Assembly: GCA_023406715.1 (NCBI GenBank) | Contig: JAEXVC010000022.1 | Location: forward strand, 1-7,492 | Reading direction: 5' to 3' | DNA: 7,492 bases | Source of the DNA: Bacteroidota bacterium | Lineage (GTDB): Bacteria > Bacteroidota > Bacteroidia > Bacteroidales > Tenuifilaceae | Shown: piece after piece, positions 1 to 6,540 of the stretch | How the letters are laid out: the number at the start of each line of letters is the position of its first letter | Position numbering within the stretch: position 1 is the stretch's first letter | Position numbers and translations under genes: made by a program | Notes under the pieces: generated by a model | Database searches by the model: none | What the model saw: only the letters and a program-made list of their open reading frames with translations | Told to the model about the DNA's origin: nothing

Positions 1-884
1 TAAACGACTGCTCTGCCGATAATTCCGATATTGTTCTGGAAAACTTCCAAAAACAGTACCCTCACCTTAAAATTACCACCATTAAGGAGGACGAAAAATT
101 TTCGCACACTAAAAAACTAGCCTTAACCGTTGGTATAAAAGCATCTAAAAACGAGTGGTTGCTCTTAACCGATGCAGACTGTGTTCCGCAAAGCGATTTA
201 TGGCTCGCCACTATGGCCGAAAACTTTAAGGGCAATACAGAGGTTGTTTTGGGCTATGGGGGCTACTTGTCAGAAAGAGGCTTGCTAAACAAGCTAATTC
301 GTTTTGATACGATGCTTATTGCGATGAACTATTTTGGCTTTACACTTATTAAAAAACCGTATATGGGTGTAGGGCGAAATTTAGCCTATAAGCGTAGTTT
401 ATTTTTTAAGAACCGAGGATTTGCTTCACACAGTCAGCTAGATTCTGGCGATGATGATTTGTTTATCCGCGAAGTTGCCAACAAAGCTAACACGGTTGTA
501 GAATTCAGGCACGAGGCGCATACCTTATCTGTTCCGCGCAAAACACTCTCCAATTGGATAAGGCAGAAACGTCGACACACATCAACATCAAAATACTATA
601 ACTCTGGCATAAAATTACTACTTGGACTTGAGCCCTTTTCACGACTTTTATTCTTCCTTAGTGCTATAGCATTAATTGCATTCCTCTACTTTCCTTATGT
701 TGTGGGCTCAGTAGTAATAGTTAGGATGATTATTAAACTTTCCATCATCAAAGCTGTTATGAAAAAACTGAACGAAAAGAAAATATTGTTAACTTCGCTT
801 TTATGGGATTTTTATTCGTTATATTTTTACAGCAAACTATTATTGCTTAATAGCGTTACAAGCAAAAAAACAAAATGGAGATAG
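1..884 (+). CDS. Glycosyltransferase family 2, membrane-anchored (5' truncated by window edge)
   Basis: The frame is open from base 3 (bases 1-2 end a preceding codon) to the TAG at 882-884, giving 293 visible residues; the true start lies upstream of the window. The visible part begins inside the first nucleotide-sugar motif (NDCSADNS, normally preceded by V). The metal-binding DAD triad is at visible residues 57-59, in the context LLLTDADC. A GDDD acidic motif at 149-152 is the likely acceptor-side catalytic-base region, and RQKRRH at about 187-192 corresponds to the QxxRW-type motif of processive and related GT2 enzymes. The C-terminal third (about 210-285) is hydrophobic, with two to three likely membrane segments, so the enzyme is probably an inner-membrane transferase with a cytoplasmic GT-A domain. 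Family knowledge suggests transfer of a sugar from a nucleotide donor to a lipid or polysaccharide acceptor; the substrate cannot be read from the sequence. The 3' end overlaps the sigma factor gene by 10 nt. Confidence 0.9.
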   Translation, partial: NDCSADNSDIVLENFQKQYPHLKITTIKEDEKFSHTKKLALTVGIKASKNEWLLLTDADCVPQSDLWLATMAENFKGNTEVVLGYGGYLSERGLLNKLIRFDTMLIAMNYFGFTLIKKPYMGVGRNLAYKRSLFFKNRGFASHSQLDSGDDDLFIREVANKANTVVEFRHEAHTLSVPRKTLSNWIRQKRRHTSTSKYYNSGIKLLLGLEPFSRLLFFLSAIALIAFLYFPYVVGSVVIVRMIIKLSIIKAVMKKLNEKKILLTSLLWDFYSLYFYSKLLLLNSVTSKKTKWR

Positions 885-1489
885 CCCCAGATAACTTATC
901 GGACAAAGCCAAATTCGACCTAACGCTGGTAGAGAAGGCCATTAACGGCGATCAAAAAGCTTACGCCGATTTAATGGATAGATACCGCGATGCTATCTAC
1001 TTTATGCTTCTTAAGATGGTTAATAATAAAAGCGACGCGGAGGATTTAACCCTCGAAGCTTTTGGAAAAGCATTCAAAAACATCCACCAATACACCCCTA
1101 ACTACGCCTTTAGCACTTGGCTCTTCAAAATAGCCACCAATAACTGTATTGACTTTATAAGAAAGCGCAAAGCCAACACAATATCTATAGACCAAAACGT
1201 AGATGACCAAGAAGGCTCATACATCCCTCCCACCGCAATGCTATCATCGGGTAGTCCTGACCCTGAGGAAAATCTTATTAAAGAGCAAAATATAAAACTT
1301 GTGCAGGAGGTAGTATCGAAACTAAAACCCCGATACCGCAAACTAATTGAACTACGTTATTTTAAGGAATACTCATACGAAGAGATTGCCGAGGAACTAA
1401 ACCTTCCGCTTGGAACAGTTAAGGCTCAGCTCTTTAGGGCACGAGAGTTACTTTTTAATATACTAAACAACTTACCACCTCACCACTAA
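875..1489 (+). CDS. ECF-type RNA polymerase sigma factor (sigma-70 family)
   Basis: This 204-residue protein has the two-domain layout of an extracytoplasmic-function sigma factor. Region 2 spans about residues 25-98: the stretch around DAEDLTLEAFGKAF (54-67) is the core-binding helix, and FSTWLFKIATNNCIDFIRKR (79-98) is the classic -10 recognition region. Region 4 spans about 142-195, with helix-turn-helix YSYEEIAEELNLPLGTVKAQ (167-186) followed by LFRAREL. Regions 1 and 3 are absent, as usual for ECF factors. The linker (about 100-140) is somewhat long and polar. The ATG at 875 lies inside the glycosyltransferase gene, and the upstream stretch is A-rich without a clear Shine-Dalgarno, as is common in Bacteroidota. 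The stop is 3 nt before rsmG. No anti-sigma or TonB/SusC partner is adjacent, so it does not look like a FecI-type iron or glycan regulator. Its regulon is unknown. Confidence 0.93.
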   Translation: MEIAPDNLSDKAKFDLTLVEKAINGDQKAYADLMDRYRDAIYFMLLKMVNNKSDAEDLTLEAFGKAFKNIHQYTPNYAFSTWLFKIATNNCIDFIRKRKANTISIDQNVDDQEGSYIPPTAMLSSGSPDPEENLIKEQNIKLVQEVVSKLKPRYRKLIELRYFKEYSYEEIAEELNLPLGTVKAQLFRARELLFNILNNLPPHH

Positions 1490-1492
1490 TTT

Positions 1493-2113
1493 ATGGAAGC
1501 AATACTTAACTACTTTCCTGAACTAAGTCAGACTCAACGTGAAAAGATTCAGGAATTGGATAAGCTTTATAGGCATTGGAATGCTCAAATCAATGTAATT
1601 TCCAGAAAGGATATCGACAACATCATGATTCACCATGTGCTACACTCCTTATCAATTGGAAAAATCATCAATTTCATGAAAGGTACACGCATAATGGATA
1701 TTGGCACAGGTGGTGGTTTTCCTGGAATTCCTTTGGCTATTATGTTTCCACAATGCGAATTCACGCTAGTTGATTCAGTTGGAAAAAAGACCATTGTAGC
1801 GCAGGAGGTTGCAAATGCACTGGGACTTAACAATGTTACGGTTTTAAAAACTAGAGCTGAGGATTTTCCTGAAAAGTTCGATTTTGTTGTAAGCAGAGCA
1901 GTTGCTCCAATACCTCAACTTATTAACTGGACAAAGAAAAATGTAAAGCCGGGCGGCGCAAACTCACTCCCAAATGGAATGATATTCCTTAAAGGTGGCG
2001 ATATATCCGAAGAACTAAAGCCATACCGCAAACACTGCGAAAAGTGGAATATTCGGAATTTATTTGAGGAGGAGTACTTTGAGGAAAAGTATATTGTATT
2101 TATTCCTGCTTAA
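1493..2113 (+). CDS. rsmG: 16S rRNA (guanine(527)-N7)-methyltransferase RsmG
   Basis: RsmG (formerly GidB) uses S-adenosylmethionine to methylate N7 of G527 (E. coli numbering) of 16S rRNA in the small ribosomal subunit. The 206-residue length matches the family. Visible signatures are the N-terminal LYRHWNAQINVISRKDID (25-42), the HHVLHSLSIGK helix (47-57, where many homologues have H-[IV]-L-D-S), the SAM-binding glycine loop DIGTGGGFPGIPLAI (69-83), the acidic ribose-binding strand end LVDSVGKK (92-99), VSRAVAPIPQL (133-143) and FLKGGD (165-170). The ATG at 1493 follows the sigma factor stop after only 3 nt, which suggests co-transcription and possibly translational re-initiation. Loss of this enzyme is known in other bacteria to give low-level streptomycin resistance; nothing here suggests it is inactive. 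It is the last gene of the left block. Confidence 0.97.
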   Translation: MEAILNYFPELSQTQREKIQELDKLYRHWNAQINVISRKDIDNIMIHHVLHSLSIGKIINFMKGTRIMDIGTGGGFPGIPLAIMFPQCEFTLVDSVGKKTIVAQEVANALGLNNVTVLKTRAEDFPEKFDFVVSRAVAPIPQLINWTKKNVKPGGANSLPNGMIFLKGGDISEELKPYRKHCEKWNIRNLFEEEYFEEKYIVFIPA

Positions 2114-2165
2114 TAAGAGAATTCAGTTTAACTCTGAAACATTTTAAACAATATTCTTTTTTTAG

Positions 2166-2187
2166 TTTGAAAAATATTTTACCTTTG
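2166..2187 (+). promoter_or_regulatory. Bacteroidota-type promoter, -7 box, for rpmH
   Basis: TACCTTTG at 2180-2187 is a perfect match to the Bacteroidetes -7 consensus TAnnTTTG. It lies 75 nt upstream of the rpmH start in an AT-rich gap. A TTTG occurs at 2166-2169, but it is only 10 nt upstream, much closer than the usual -33 spacing. At the expected -33 position there is only a T-run (2156-2163). The -7 box is therefore well supported and the -33 element is not. Confidence 0.55.
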
Positions 2188-2262
2188 CAATCCCAAAAAA
2201 TACTTTTGGATATATAACTAATTGATAATCAAAGCAAGTAAAAATAATAAAAGGTTACTACA

Positions 2263-2418
2263 ATGAAAAGAACGTTCCAACCCTCGAATAGAAAGAGGAA
2301 AAATAAACACGGGTTCCGCGAGCGTATGGCAACAGCTAATGGTCGCAGAGTATTGGCTGCTCGTCGCGCAAAGGGAAGAAAGAAACTTACAGTTTCCGAT
2401 GAGTACACCCATAAGTAA
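2263..2418 (+). CDS. rpmH: 50S ribosomal protein L34
   Basis: This is a 51-codon gene encoding the small, very basic large-subunit protein L34, which binds 23S rRNA. It starts MKRTFQPSNRKRKNKHGFRE, the near-universal L34 opening, and continues with RMATANGRRVLAARRAKGRK (21-40), the conserved core. The tail KLTVSDEYTHK (41-51) is slightly longer than the roughly 44-46 residues of E. coli-type L34; such acidic/aromatic extensions are common in Bacteroidota. An AAAGG at 2250-2254 lies 8 nt before the ATG and could serve as a weak Shine-Dalgarno. The gene has its own promoter-like box upstream and a terminator directly downstream, so it is probably transcribed alone. It does not sit in the dnaA-rpmH-rnpA origin cluster typical of Proteobacteria and Firmicutes: its neighbours here are rsmG and mqnE. 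Confidence 0.98.
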   Translation: MKRTFQPSNRKRKNKHGFRERMATANGRRVLAARRAKGRKKLTVSDEYTHK

Positions 2419-2440
2419 GATACAATAAAATATTACAGGT

Positions 2441-2467
2441 AAAGGCGGGAATAATCCTGCCTTTTTT
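2441..2467 (+). terminator. Rho-independent terminator of rpmH
   Basis: AAAGGCGGGA (2441-2450) pairs with TCCTGCCTTT (2455-2464) to form a 10-bp stem containing one G·U wobble, closed by an ATAA loop. The descending arm runs into six consecutive T residues (2462-2467). It begins 22 nt after the rpmH stop codon and separates rpmH from mqnE. Confidence 0.85.
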
Positions 2468-2477
2468 GTTTAATAGC

Positions 2478-2485
2478 TATCTTTA
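2478..2485 (+). promoter_or_regulatory. Possible -7 box for mqnE
   Basis: TATCTTTA matches TAnnTTTG at all but the last position and lies 19 nt before the mqnE ATG, just after the rpmH terminator. A TTTG at 2465-2468 is too close to act as a normally spaced -33 element. A promoter is expected here because the terminator should isolate mqnE, but the motif itself is weak evidence. Confidence 0.35.
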
Positions 2486-2504
2486 CCCGTAAAATTTTAA
2501 TCTG

Positions 2505-3629
2505 ATGGAACATCTGTTATCTACATATATTTCCGATTCCAAATTGGCCGAATCGCTAAAGCAAATAGTCAATAAAGTGCTTGCCAATGAAAGAATTTCC
2601 GTTAACGAAACCATTGAACTTTACGAAAAGGCTGAGCTTGGACTTCTTTCGCAGCTTGCCAGCATAGTGTGTTCCCGAAAAAACGGAGACAACATCTACT
2701 TCAACAAAAATTTTCATATTGAGCCTACCAACCTTTGCATTTACAACTGCAAATTCTGCTCGTACCACAAAGGAGTTAACGATCCACAGAGCTGGGAGAT
2801 GAGCAAAAACGATGTTGTTGAAGCGGCAAAAAAGTTTGTTGGCAAGGATGTTACGGAGGTGCATATCACTGGAGGCGTTCATCCTAAATGGACCTTGGAT
2901 TACTACGGAGAGATGGTTCAGAGCATTAAAAAAGTTCTCCCAAATATACACGTTAAAGCTTTTTCGGCGGTTGAACTCGAGTACGTTATTAAGAAAGCAA
3001 AACTGAACTACCGCGATGGAATGAGAAAGTTAAGAGCCTACGGGCTTGATTCTATACCTGGTGGAGGAGCCGAAATATTCAACCCCGAGGTTAGGGAGAA
3101 GATTAGCCACGATAAAGCATCGGGCGAGACATGGTTAGCCATTCATGAAGCGGCCCATCAAGAAGGCATATACTCCAACGCCACAATGCTTTATGGCCAT
3201 GTAGAGAGTTATAGACATAGGGCTGAGCACATGGATGCAATCCGAAGCCTACAAGACAAAACTAAAGGTTTTAACTGTTTTATCCCGCTAAAATTCCGGG
3301 CAGCCAACAATCCTATGGGCTACCTAGGTGAGGTAAGCCTAACCGAAGATTTAAGAAACTTTGCAGTATCGCGTATCTTTTTCGACAATATCACCCACAT
3401 TAAAGCCTACTGGCCAATGCTGGGGAGAGAGAACACTAAACTTGCCCTGGCATTTGGGGTCGATGATATTGACGGAACTATTGACGATACCACTAAAATA
3501 TACTCAATGGCAGGCGCTGAGGATCAAAAACCAAGAATGACCGTTGATATGCTAACCAATATAATTAGGGATGTTGGTAAAATTCCGATGGAGAGAGACT
3601 CGCTTTACAATGCCATCAGAGAATATTAG
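2505..3629 (+). CDS. mqnE: Aminofutalosine synthase MqnE (radical SAM)
   Basis: MqnE joins 3-[(1-carboxyvinyl)oxy]benzoate to the adenosyl part of S-adenosylmethionine to give 6-amino-6-deoxyfutalosine, an early step of the futalosine route to menaquinone, in the cytoplasm. The 374-residue length fits the family. The radical SAM 4Fe-4S cluster motif is C78-x3-C82-x2-C85 within NLCIYNCKFCSYHKG. Other landmarks are EVHITGGVHP (118-127), GLDSIPGGGAEIF (180-192), NATMLYGHVE (225-234), FIPLKFR (259-265), HIKAYWPMLG (298-307) and FGVDDIDGTIDDTTKIYSMA (317-336). The FGVDDIDGT block and the HIEPTN-type opening before the cluster favour MqnE over its paralogues MqnC (cyclic dehypoxanthine futalosine synthase) and CofH. 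The ATG at 2505 is the first in frame after the upstream terminator. No other mqn gene is in the window, and the next gene is 93 nt away, so it looks monocistronic. Confidence 0.93.
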   Translation: MEHLLSTYISDSKLAESLKQIVNKVLANERISVNETIELYEKAELGLLSQLASIVCSRKNGDNIYFNKNFHIEPTNLCIYNCKFCSYHKGVNDPQSWEMSKNDVVEAAKKFVGKDVTEVHITGGVHPKWTLDYYGEMVQSIKKVLPNIHVKAFSAVELEYVIKKAKLNYRDGMRKLRAYGLDSIPGGGAEIFNPEVREKISHDKASGETWLAIHEAAHQEGIYSNATMLYGHVESYRHRAEHMDAIRSLQDKTKGFNCFIPLKFRAANNPMGYLGEVSLTEDLRNFAVSRIFFDNITHIKAYWPMLGRENTKLALAFGVDDIDGTIDDTTKIYSMAGAEDQKPRMTVDMLTNIIRDVGKIPMERDSLYNAIREY

Positions 3630-3684
3630 CCGTACGGATTAATTATTGAACCCAAAGCAATTTTTATTAAATGATAGTGTTATT

Positions 3685-3714
3685 TTTGTTGTCGGTTAAA
3701 CATCTATATCTTAA
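3685..3714 (+). promoter_or_regulatory. Possible promoter for the PASTA-T9SS-rluD operon
   Basis: TTTG at 3685-3688 is followed after 18 nt by TATCTTAA at 3707-3714. The spacing is right for the Bacteroidetes -33/-7 pair, but the -7 box has two mismatches at its 3' end. The implied transcript start would be within a few bases of the ATG at 3723, giving an almost leaderless mRNA, so this is tentative. Confidence 0.3.
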
Positions 3715-3722
3715 TTCTTATT

Positions 3723-4583
3723 ATGGAAAAAATTAAGGCATTCCTTAACAAACTGGTTCAAAACCCTTACGTTAAAACTGTTCTTATAGCAATGGGAATA
3801 TCACTTACATTCCTAATTGTTTTGATGATTTATTTAAGAATCTACACCCGTCATAACCAAAGTTTCCCTACGCCAGACTTTAGAGGTAAATCGGTAACCG
3901 AACTTAAGAAAATGGCTAACGACGAGCATCTTAGGGTTGAAATATCGGACTCGGTTTACATTTTTAACCGCAAGCCAGGTAGCGTAATTGACCAAAATCC
4001 AGAACCAGGTACACACGTTAAAAAAAACAGACGCGTTTTTATTACCATAAATGCCACAAACCCAATAAAAGTGGAAGTGCCAAACATTGTTGGTTTCACA
4101 ATGCGTCAAGCAAAGGCAATATTAGAGCAGCAAGGTCTTGAGGTTGGAGCTCTTTCGTTTAAACCCGATATGGGCGTAAACAACGTTCTTGACCAACGCT
4201 ATGGAGGCAAAAGCATTGCTGCTGGAACACTTATTCCAAAAGGTTCTAAAGTAGATTTACTTTTAGGTATGGGAATGCACGGAGAGCGTACGGGCTTACC
4301 ATTACTAATAGGGCTTAAACTGAATGATGCCCGCAACAGAATTATTGAATCGTCGTTAAATGTTGGAAGAATTAGGTTCGATGAAACAATAATTGACTTT
4401 AAGGATTCGTTAGATGCTAGGGTTTACAGCCAGTACCCTGCATACACCGAACCCAACGCTATAGGTTTTGGTGCCAAGGTAGATATTTGGTTAACCCTAA
4501 ATCAATCCAGAATTCCTAAAATTGAAAGAGCTCAAGTTGACTCGCTTTACAACGAGGAAGACATGGATGATGTTATTGAATAA
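3723..4583 (+). CDS. PASTA-domain membrane protein, three repeats, no kinase domain
   Basis: This 286-residue protein has a short cytoplasmic N-terminus, one membrane segment (about 18-40, rich in I/L/V) and an extracytoplasmic part made of three PASTA-like repeats. Repeat 1 (about 48-112) has FPTPDFRGKSVTEL and VIDQNPEPGTHVKKN. Repeat 2 (about 117-184) has VEVPNIVGFTMRQAKAILEQ and GTLIPKGSKVDLL. Repeat 3 (about 190-260) has GLPLLIGLKLNDARNRI and VYSQYPAYTEPNAIGFGAKV. The recurring P-x-[FIL]-x-G-x-x-x-x-x-A/L pattern and the later Q-x-P-x-x-G pattern define the domain. PASTA domains bind muropeptides or beta-lactams in some Firmicutes and Actinobacteria Ser/Thr kinases and penicillin-binding proteins; here neither kinase nor transpeptidase is present, so the molecular role is unknown, though a periplasmic, peptidoglycan-related role is a reasonable inference. 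The acidic tail (278-286) is unremarkable. The next gene starts 19 nt downstream. Confidence 0.9.
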   Translation: MEKIKAFLNKLVQNPYVKTVLIAMGISLTFLIVLMIYLRIYTRHNQSFPTPDFRGKSVTELKKMANDEHLRVEISDSVYIFNRKPGSVIDQNPEPGTHVKKNRRVFITINATNPIKVEVPNIVGFTMRQAKAILEQQGLEVGALSFKPDMGVNNVLDQRYGGKSIAAGTLIPKGSKVDLLLGMGMHGERTGLPLLIGLKLNDARNRIIESSLNVGRIRFDETIIDFKDSLDARVYSQYPAYTEPNAIGFGAKVDIWLTLNQSRIPKIERAQVDSLYNEEDMDDVIE

Positions 4584-4602
4584 GTGAAACCAAAACTTGA
4601 GA

Positions 4603-6540
4603 ATGAATTTCAAAAAACTTGCATATACTTTTCTTATTAGCACCATTGTTCTTGCTGCTAACGCACAGGAAGTGCTAGTAAACCTTTCGTCGTATCCTAC
4701 TCCTAAGGCTGATAATAAAACTAAGGTATCACTTTTAAAAGCCAAAAGCATTCTTGAACTACCTTTTTTTGATGATTTCGCAAGACCAACGGTTTTTCCA
4801 ACTTCTGAACTATGGGAATCGTCCGATGTACTATGTAACTTAAATTATGCCATAAACCCACCAACCATAGGTGTAGCCACATTTGATGCCATAAATAGGA
4901 AAGGTGAACTTTACGAATGGCTAACCACAACCCCGCAGGGAGCAGATACACTAACATCACTCCCAATTAATTTGGTTTACCCTGCAAGTGATAGTATCTA
5001 CCTATCGTTTAGCTTTCAGCCAAGAGGTCTGGGCATTGACCCAACAGATAGAGACTCCCTTGTTCTTGAGTTATGGGATGAAGTGCAAACAAAATGGGTT
5101 AGAGCATGGTCGGCCTCGTATACAAAAGATTCGCTTAGGCAAAATAATATTCTTAATAAGAAATTAAAAAAAGTAGAGTCCGACACTCTTCACAAAACCT
5201 TCCATAATGCTATTATTTGCATTGAAGATGAAGGTCTCCTGACCTCTAACTTTAAGTTTCGCTTTATAAACTACGCATCCATTTCGGAAAATGCAACCGT
5301 TCCCGGATTACGAGGTAATTCAGACCATTGGCATATAGATATGGTTTACCTTAATAAGGATAGGTTTTTTGAGGACACTGTTTTCAATGATGTGGCATTC
5401 TCCAGACCAATAAAGAACCTGATGATTAATTATACCTCGGTTCCTTGGTCGCATTTTTCTAGTGCTTATAGTTCGGAGTTTCCGTCTCCATTAAAAATTA
5501 ACACCTACTACAAAAACCTTGGGCCAATAACTTGGTTAGTTTCCACAAAATTTAATATTTACGATTTGTCTGGATTAAAACCTGATTCATTATTCCCAGG
5601 AGGTGTTGCCAACATTGATCCATACCAAGAATATTTCTATTCACGTTTCTTCGATTTAAGTATCAAGTCGGCTTGGCAAGATTCAGCGAAATACTCAATT
5701 CAGTCAATAATTACACTTTTTAATACACCAAAAAGCACAATCCCAACTCATTTTTTGTATAACGACACTATTTCTAGAGTTATTGAATTCCATAACTACT
5801 ACTCATTTGACGATGGCTCTGCCGAGATGGGCTATGGGCTTTTTGGCGAAGGAACCATAGGGGCAACCGTTGCGCAAAAGTTCTACAACTACAAAGCCGA
5901 TACCCTTAAAGGTGTTATGATTTACTTTAATAGAACCTATAACGATGCCAACGATAGGCCTTTTAGACTTATGGTTTGGGACGACGACAACGGTAAGCCG
6001 GGCAATGTAATTTACCAGAAAAACAGCGTAAGGCCTAAATTTACCTATAGCCTAAATAAATTCTCCGTTTACAGGATAGACCCACTAGTTATACCCGCTG
6101 GAAACTTTTACGTAGGCTGGATGCAAGAAAATCAGGATATGCTTAATGTGGGATTCGACATGAATACCGACAGCAAAAGTAGGCTATTCTACAATATGTA
6201 TGGCGATTGGGAAAATACTCAAAAAGAGGGCACCTTGATGATTCGTCCAATATTTGGAAAAATGCACCAAATCCCTACGAATGTTACGCCTATTCCAACA
6301 AATCCGAATATATCTATCTACCCAAACCCTGCAAAGGATAATATTTCCATAAAGCTTGATAATGATGCTGAAATTGCAACTATTCAAATAATCAACTCGA
6401 TTGGGAACGTTGTGATGAGCCAAAACTACTACAATCAGGAACCTATCAATATCCAGAATATCCCTACAGGACTTTACATCGTAAAAATTTGCCCCAAAAA
6501 GGGCAAATGCATCACAAGCAAACTGCTGATTGTGCGATGA
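4603..6540 (+). CDS. Secreted T9SS type A sorting-domain protein of unknown function
   Basis: This is a 645-residue exported protein. I chose the ATG at 4603 over an in-frame TTG two codons upstream because it gives a clean signal peptide: a K-K n-region, a hydrophobic core and an ANA site with likely cleavage after A21 (before QEV). The N-terminal half has LPFFDDFARP (53-62), a PTIGVATFDAINRKG block (about 87-101), YLSFSFQPRGLG (133-144) and SDHWHIDMVYLN (240-251), features I associate with MAM/jelly-roll-like regions of Bacteroidota surface proteins. The second half has YSFDDGSAEMGYGLFG (400-415), DTLKGVMIYFN (433-443), FRLMVWDDDNGKPGN (454-468), FYVGWMQ (502-508) and LMIRPIFGK (545-553), suggesting another beta-sandwich. 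The C-terminus (569-645) is a type A sorting domain: ISIYPNPAKDNISI, INSIGNVV, IPTGLYIVKI and a final SKLLIVR. It should cross the outer membrane by T9SS and be released or lipid-anchored after sorting-domain removal. No catalytic motif was recognised. It lies between the PASTA gene and the rluD-like gene. Confidence 0.9.
   Translation: MNFKKLAYTFLISTIVLAANAQEVLVNLSSYPTPKADNKTKVSLLKAKSILELPFFDDFARPTVFPTSELWESSDVLCNLNYAINPPTIGVATFDAINRKGELYEWLTTTPQGADTLTSLPINLVYPASDSIYLSFSFQPRGLGIDPTDRDSLVLELWDEVQTKWVRAWSASYTKDSLRQNNILNKKLKKVESDTLHKTFHNAIICIEDEGLLTSNFKFRFINYASISENATVPGLRGNSDHWHIDMVYLNKDRFFEDTVFNDVAFSRPIKNLMINYTSVPWSHFSSAYSSEFPSPLKINTYYKNLGPITWLVSTKFNIYDLSGLKPDSLFPGGVANIDPYQEYFYSRFFDLSIKSAWQDSAKYSIQSIITLFNTPKSTIPTHFLYNDTISRVIEFHNYYSFDDGSAEMGYGLFGEGTIGATVAQKFYNYKADTLKGVMIYFNRTYNDANDRPFRLMVWDDDNGKPGNVIYQKNSVRPKFTYSLNKFSVYRIDPLVIPAGNFYVGWMQENQDMLNVGFDMNTDSKSRLFYNMYGDWENTQKEGTLMIRPIFGKMHQIPTNVTPIPTNPNISIYPNPAKDNISIKLDNDAEIATIQIINSIGNVVMSQNYYNQEPINIQNIPTGLYIVKICPKKGKCITSKLLIVR

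Noticed and set aside
159..161. TTG as the start of the glycosyltransferase
   Set aside because: The same frame stays open to the left edge and encodes the conserved first GT-A motif (NDCSADNS) upstream, so this TTG is an internal leucine codon.
2122..2138. TTCAG/CTGAA hairpin after rsmG as a terminator
   Set aside because: The stem is only 5 bp with a 7-nt loop, and the T-run starts about 17 nt later, too far for an intrinsic terminator.
2218..2412. 64-codon minus-strand frame
   Set aside because: It is antisense to rpmH, whose + strand product is unmistakable L34.
2556..2951. 131-codon minus-strand frame
   Set aside because: It is a shadow of the mqnE radical SAM core, with no family resemblance.
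3630..3637. CCGTACGG palindrome just after the mqnE stop
   Set aside because: An isolated 8-bp palindrome with no loop, no flanking symmetry and no following T-run; it could be chance.
4597..4599. TTG as the start of the T9SS protein
   Set aside because: An ATG two codons later gives a standard signal peptide without extra residues.
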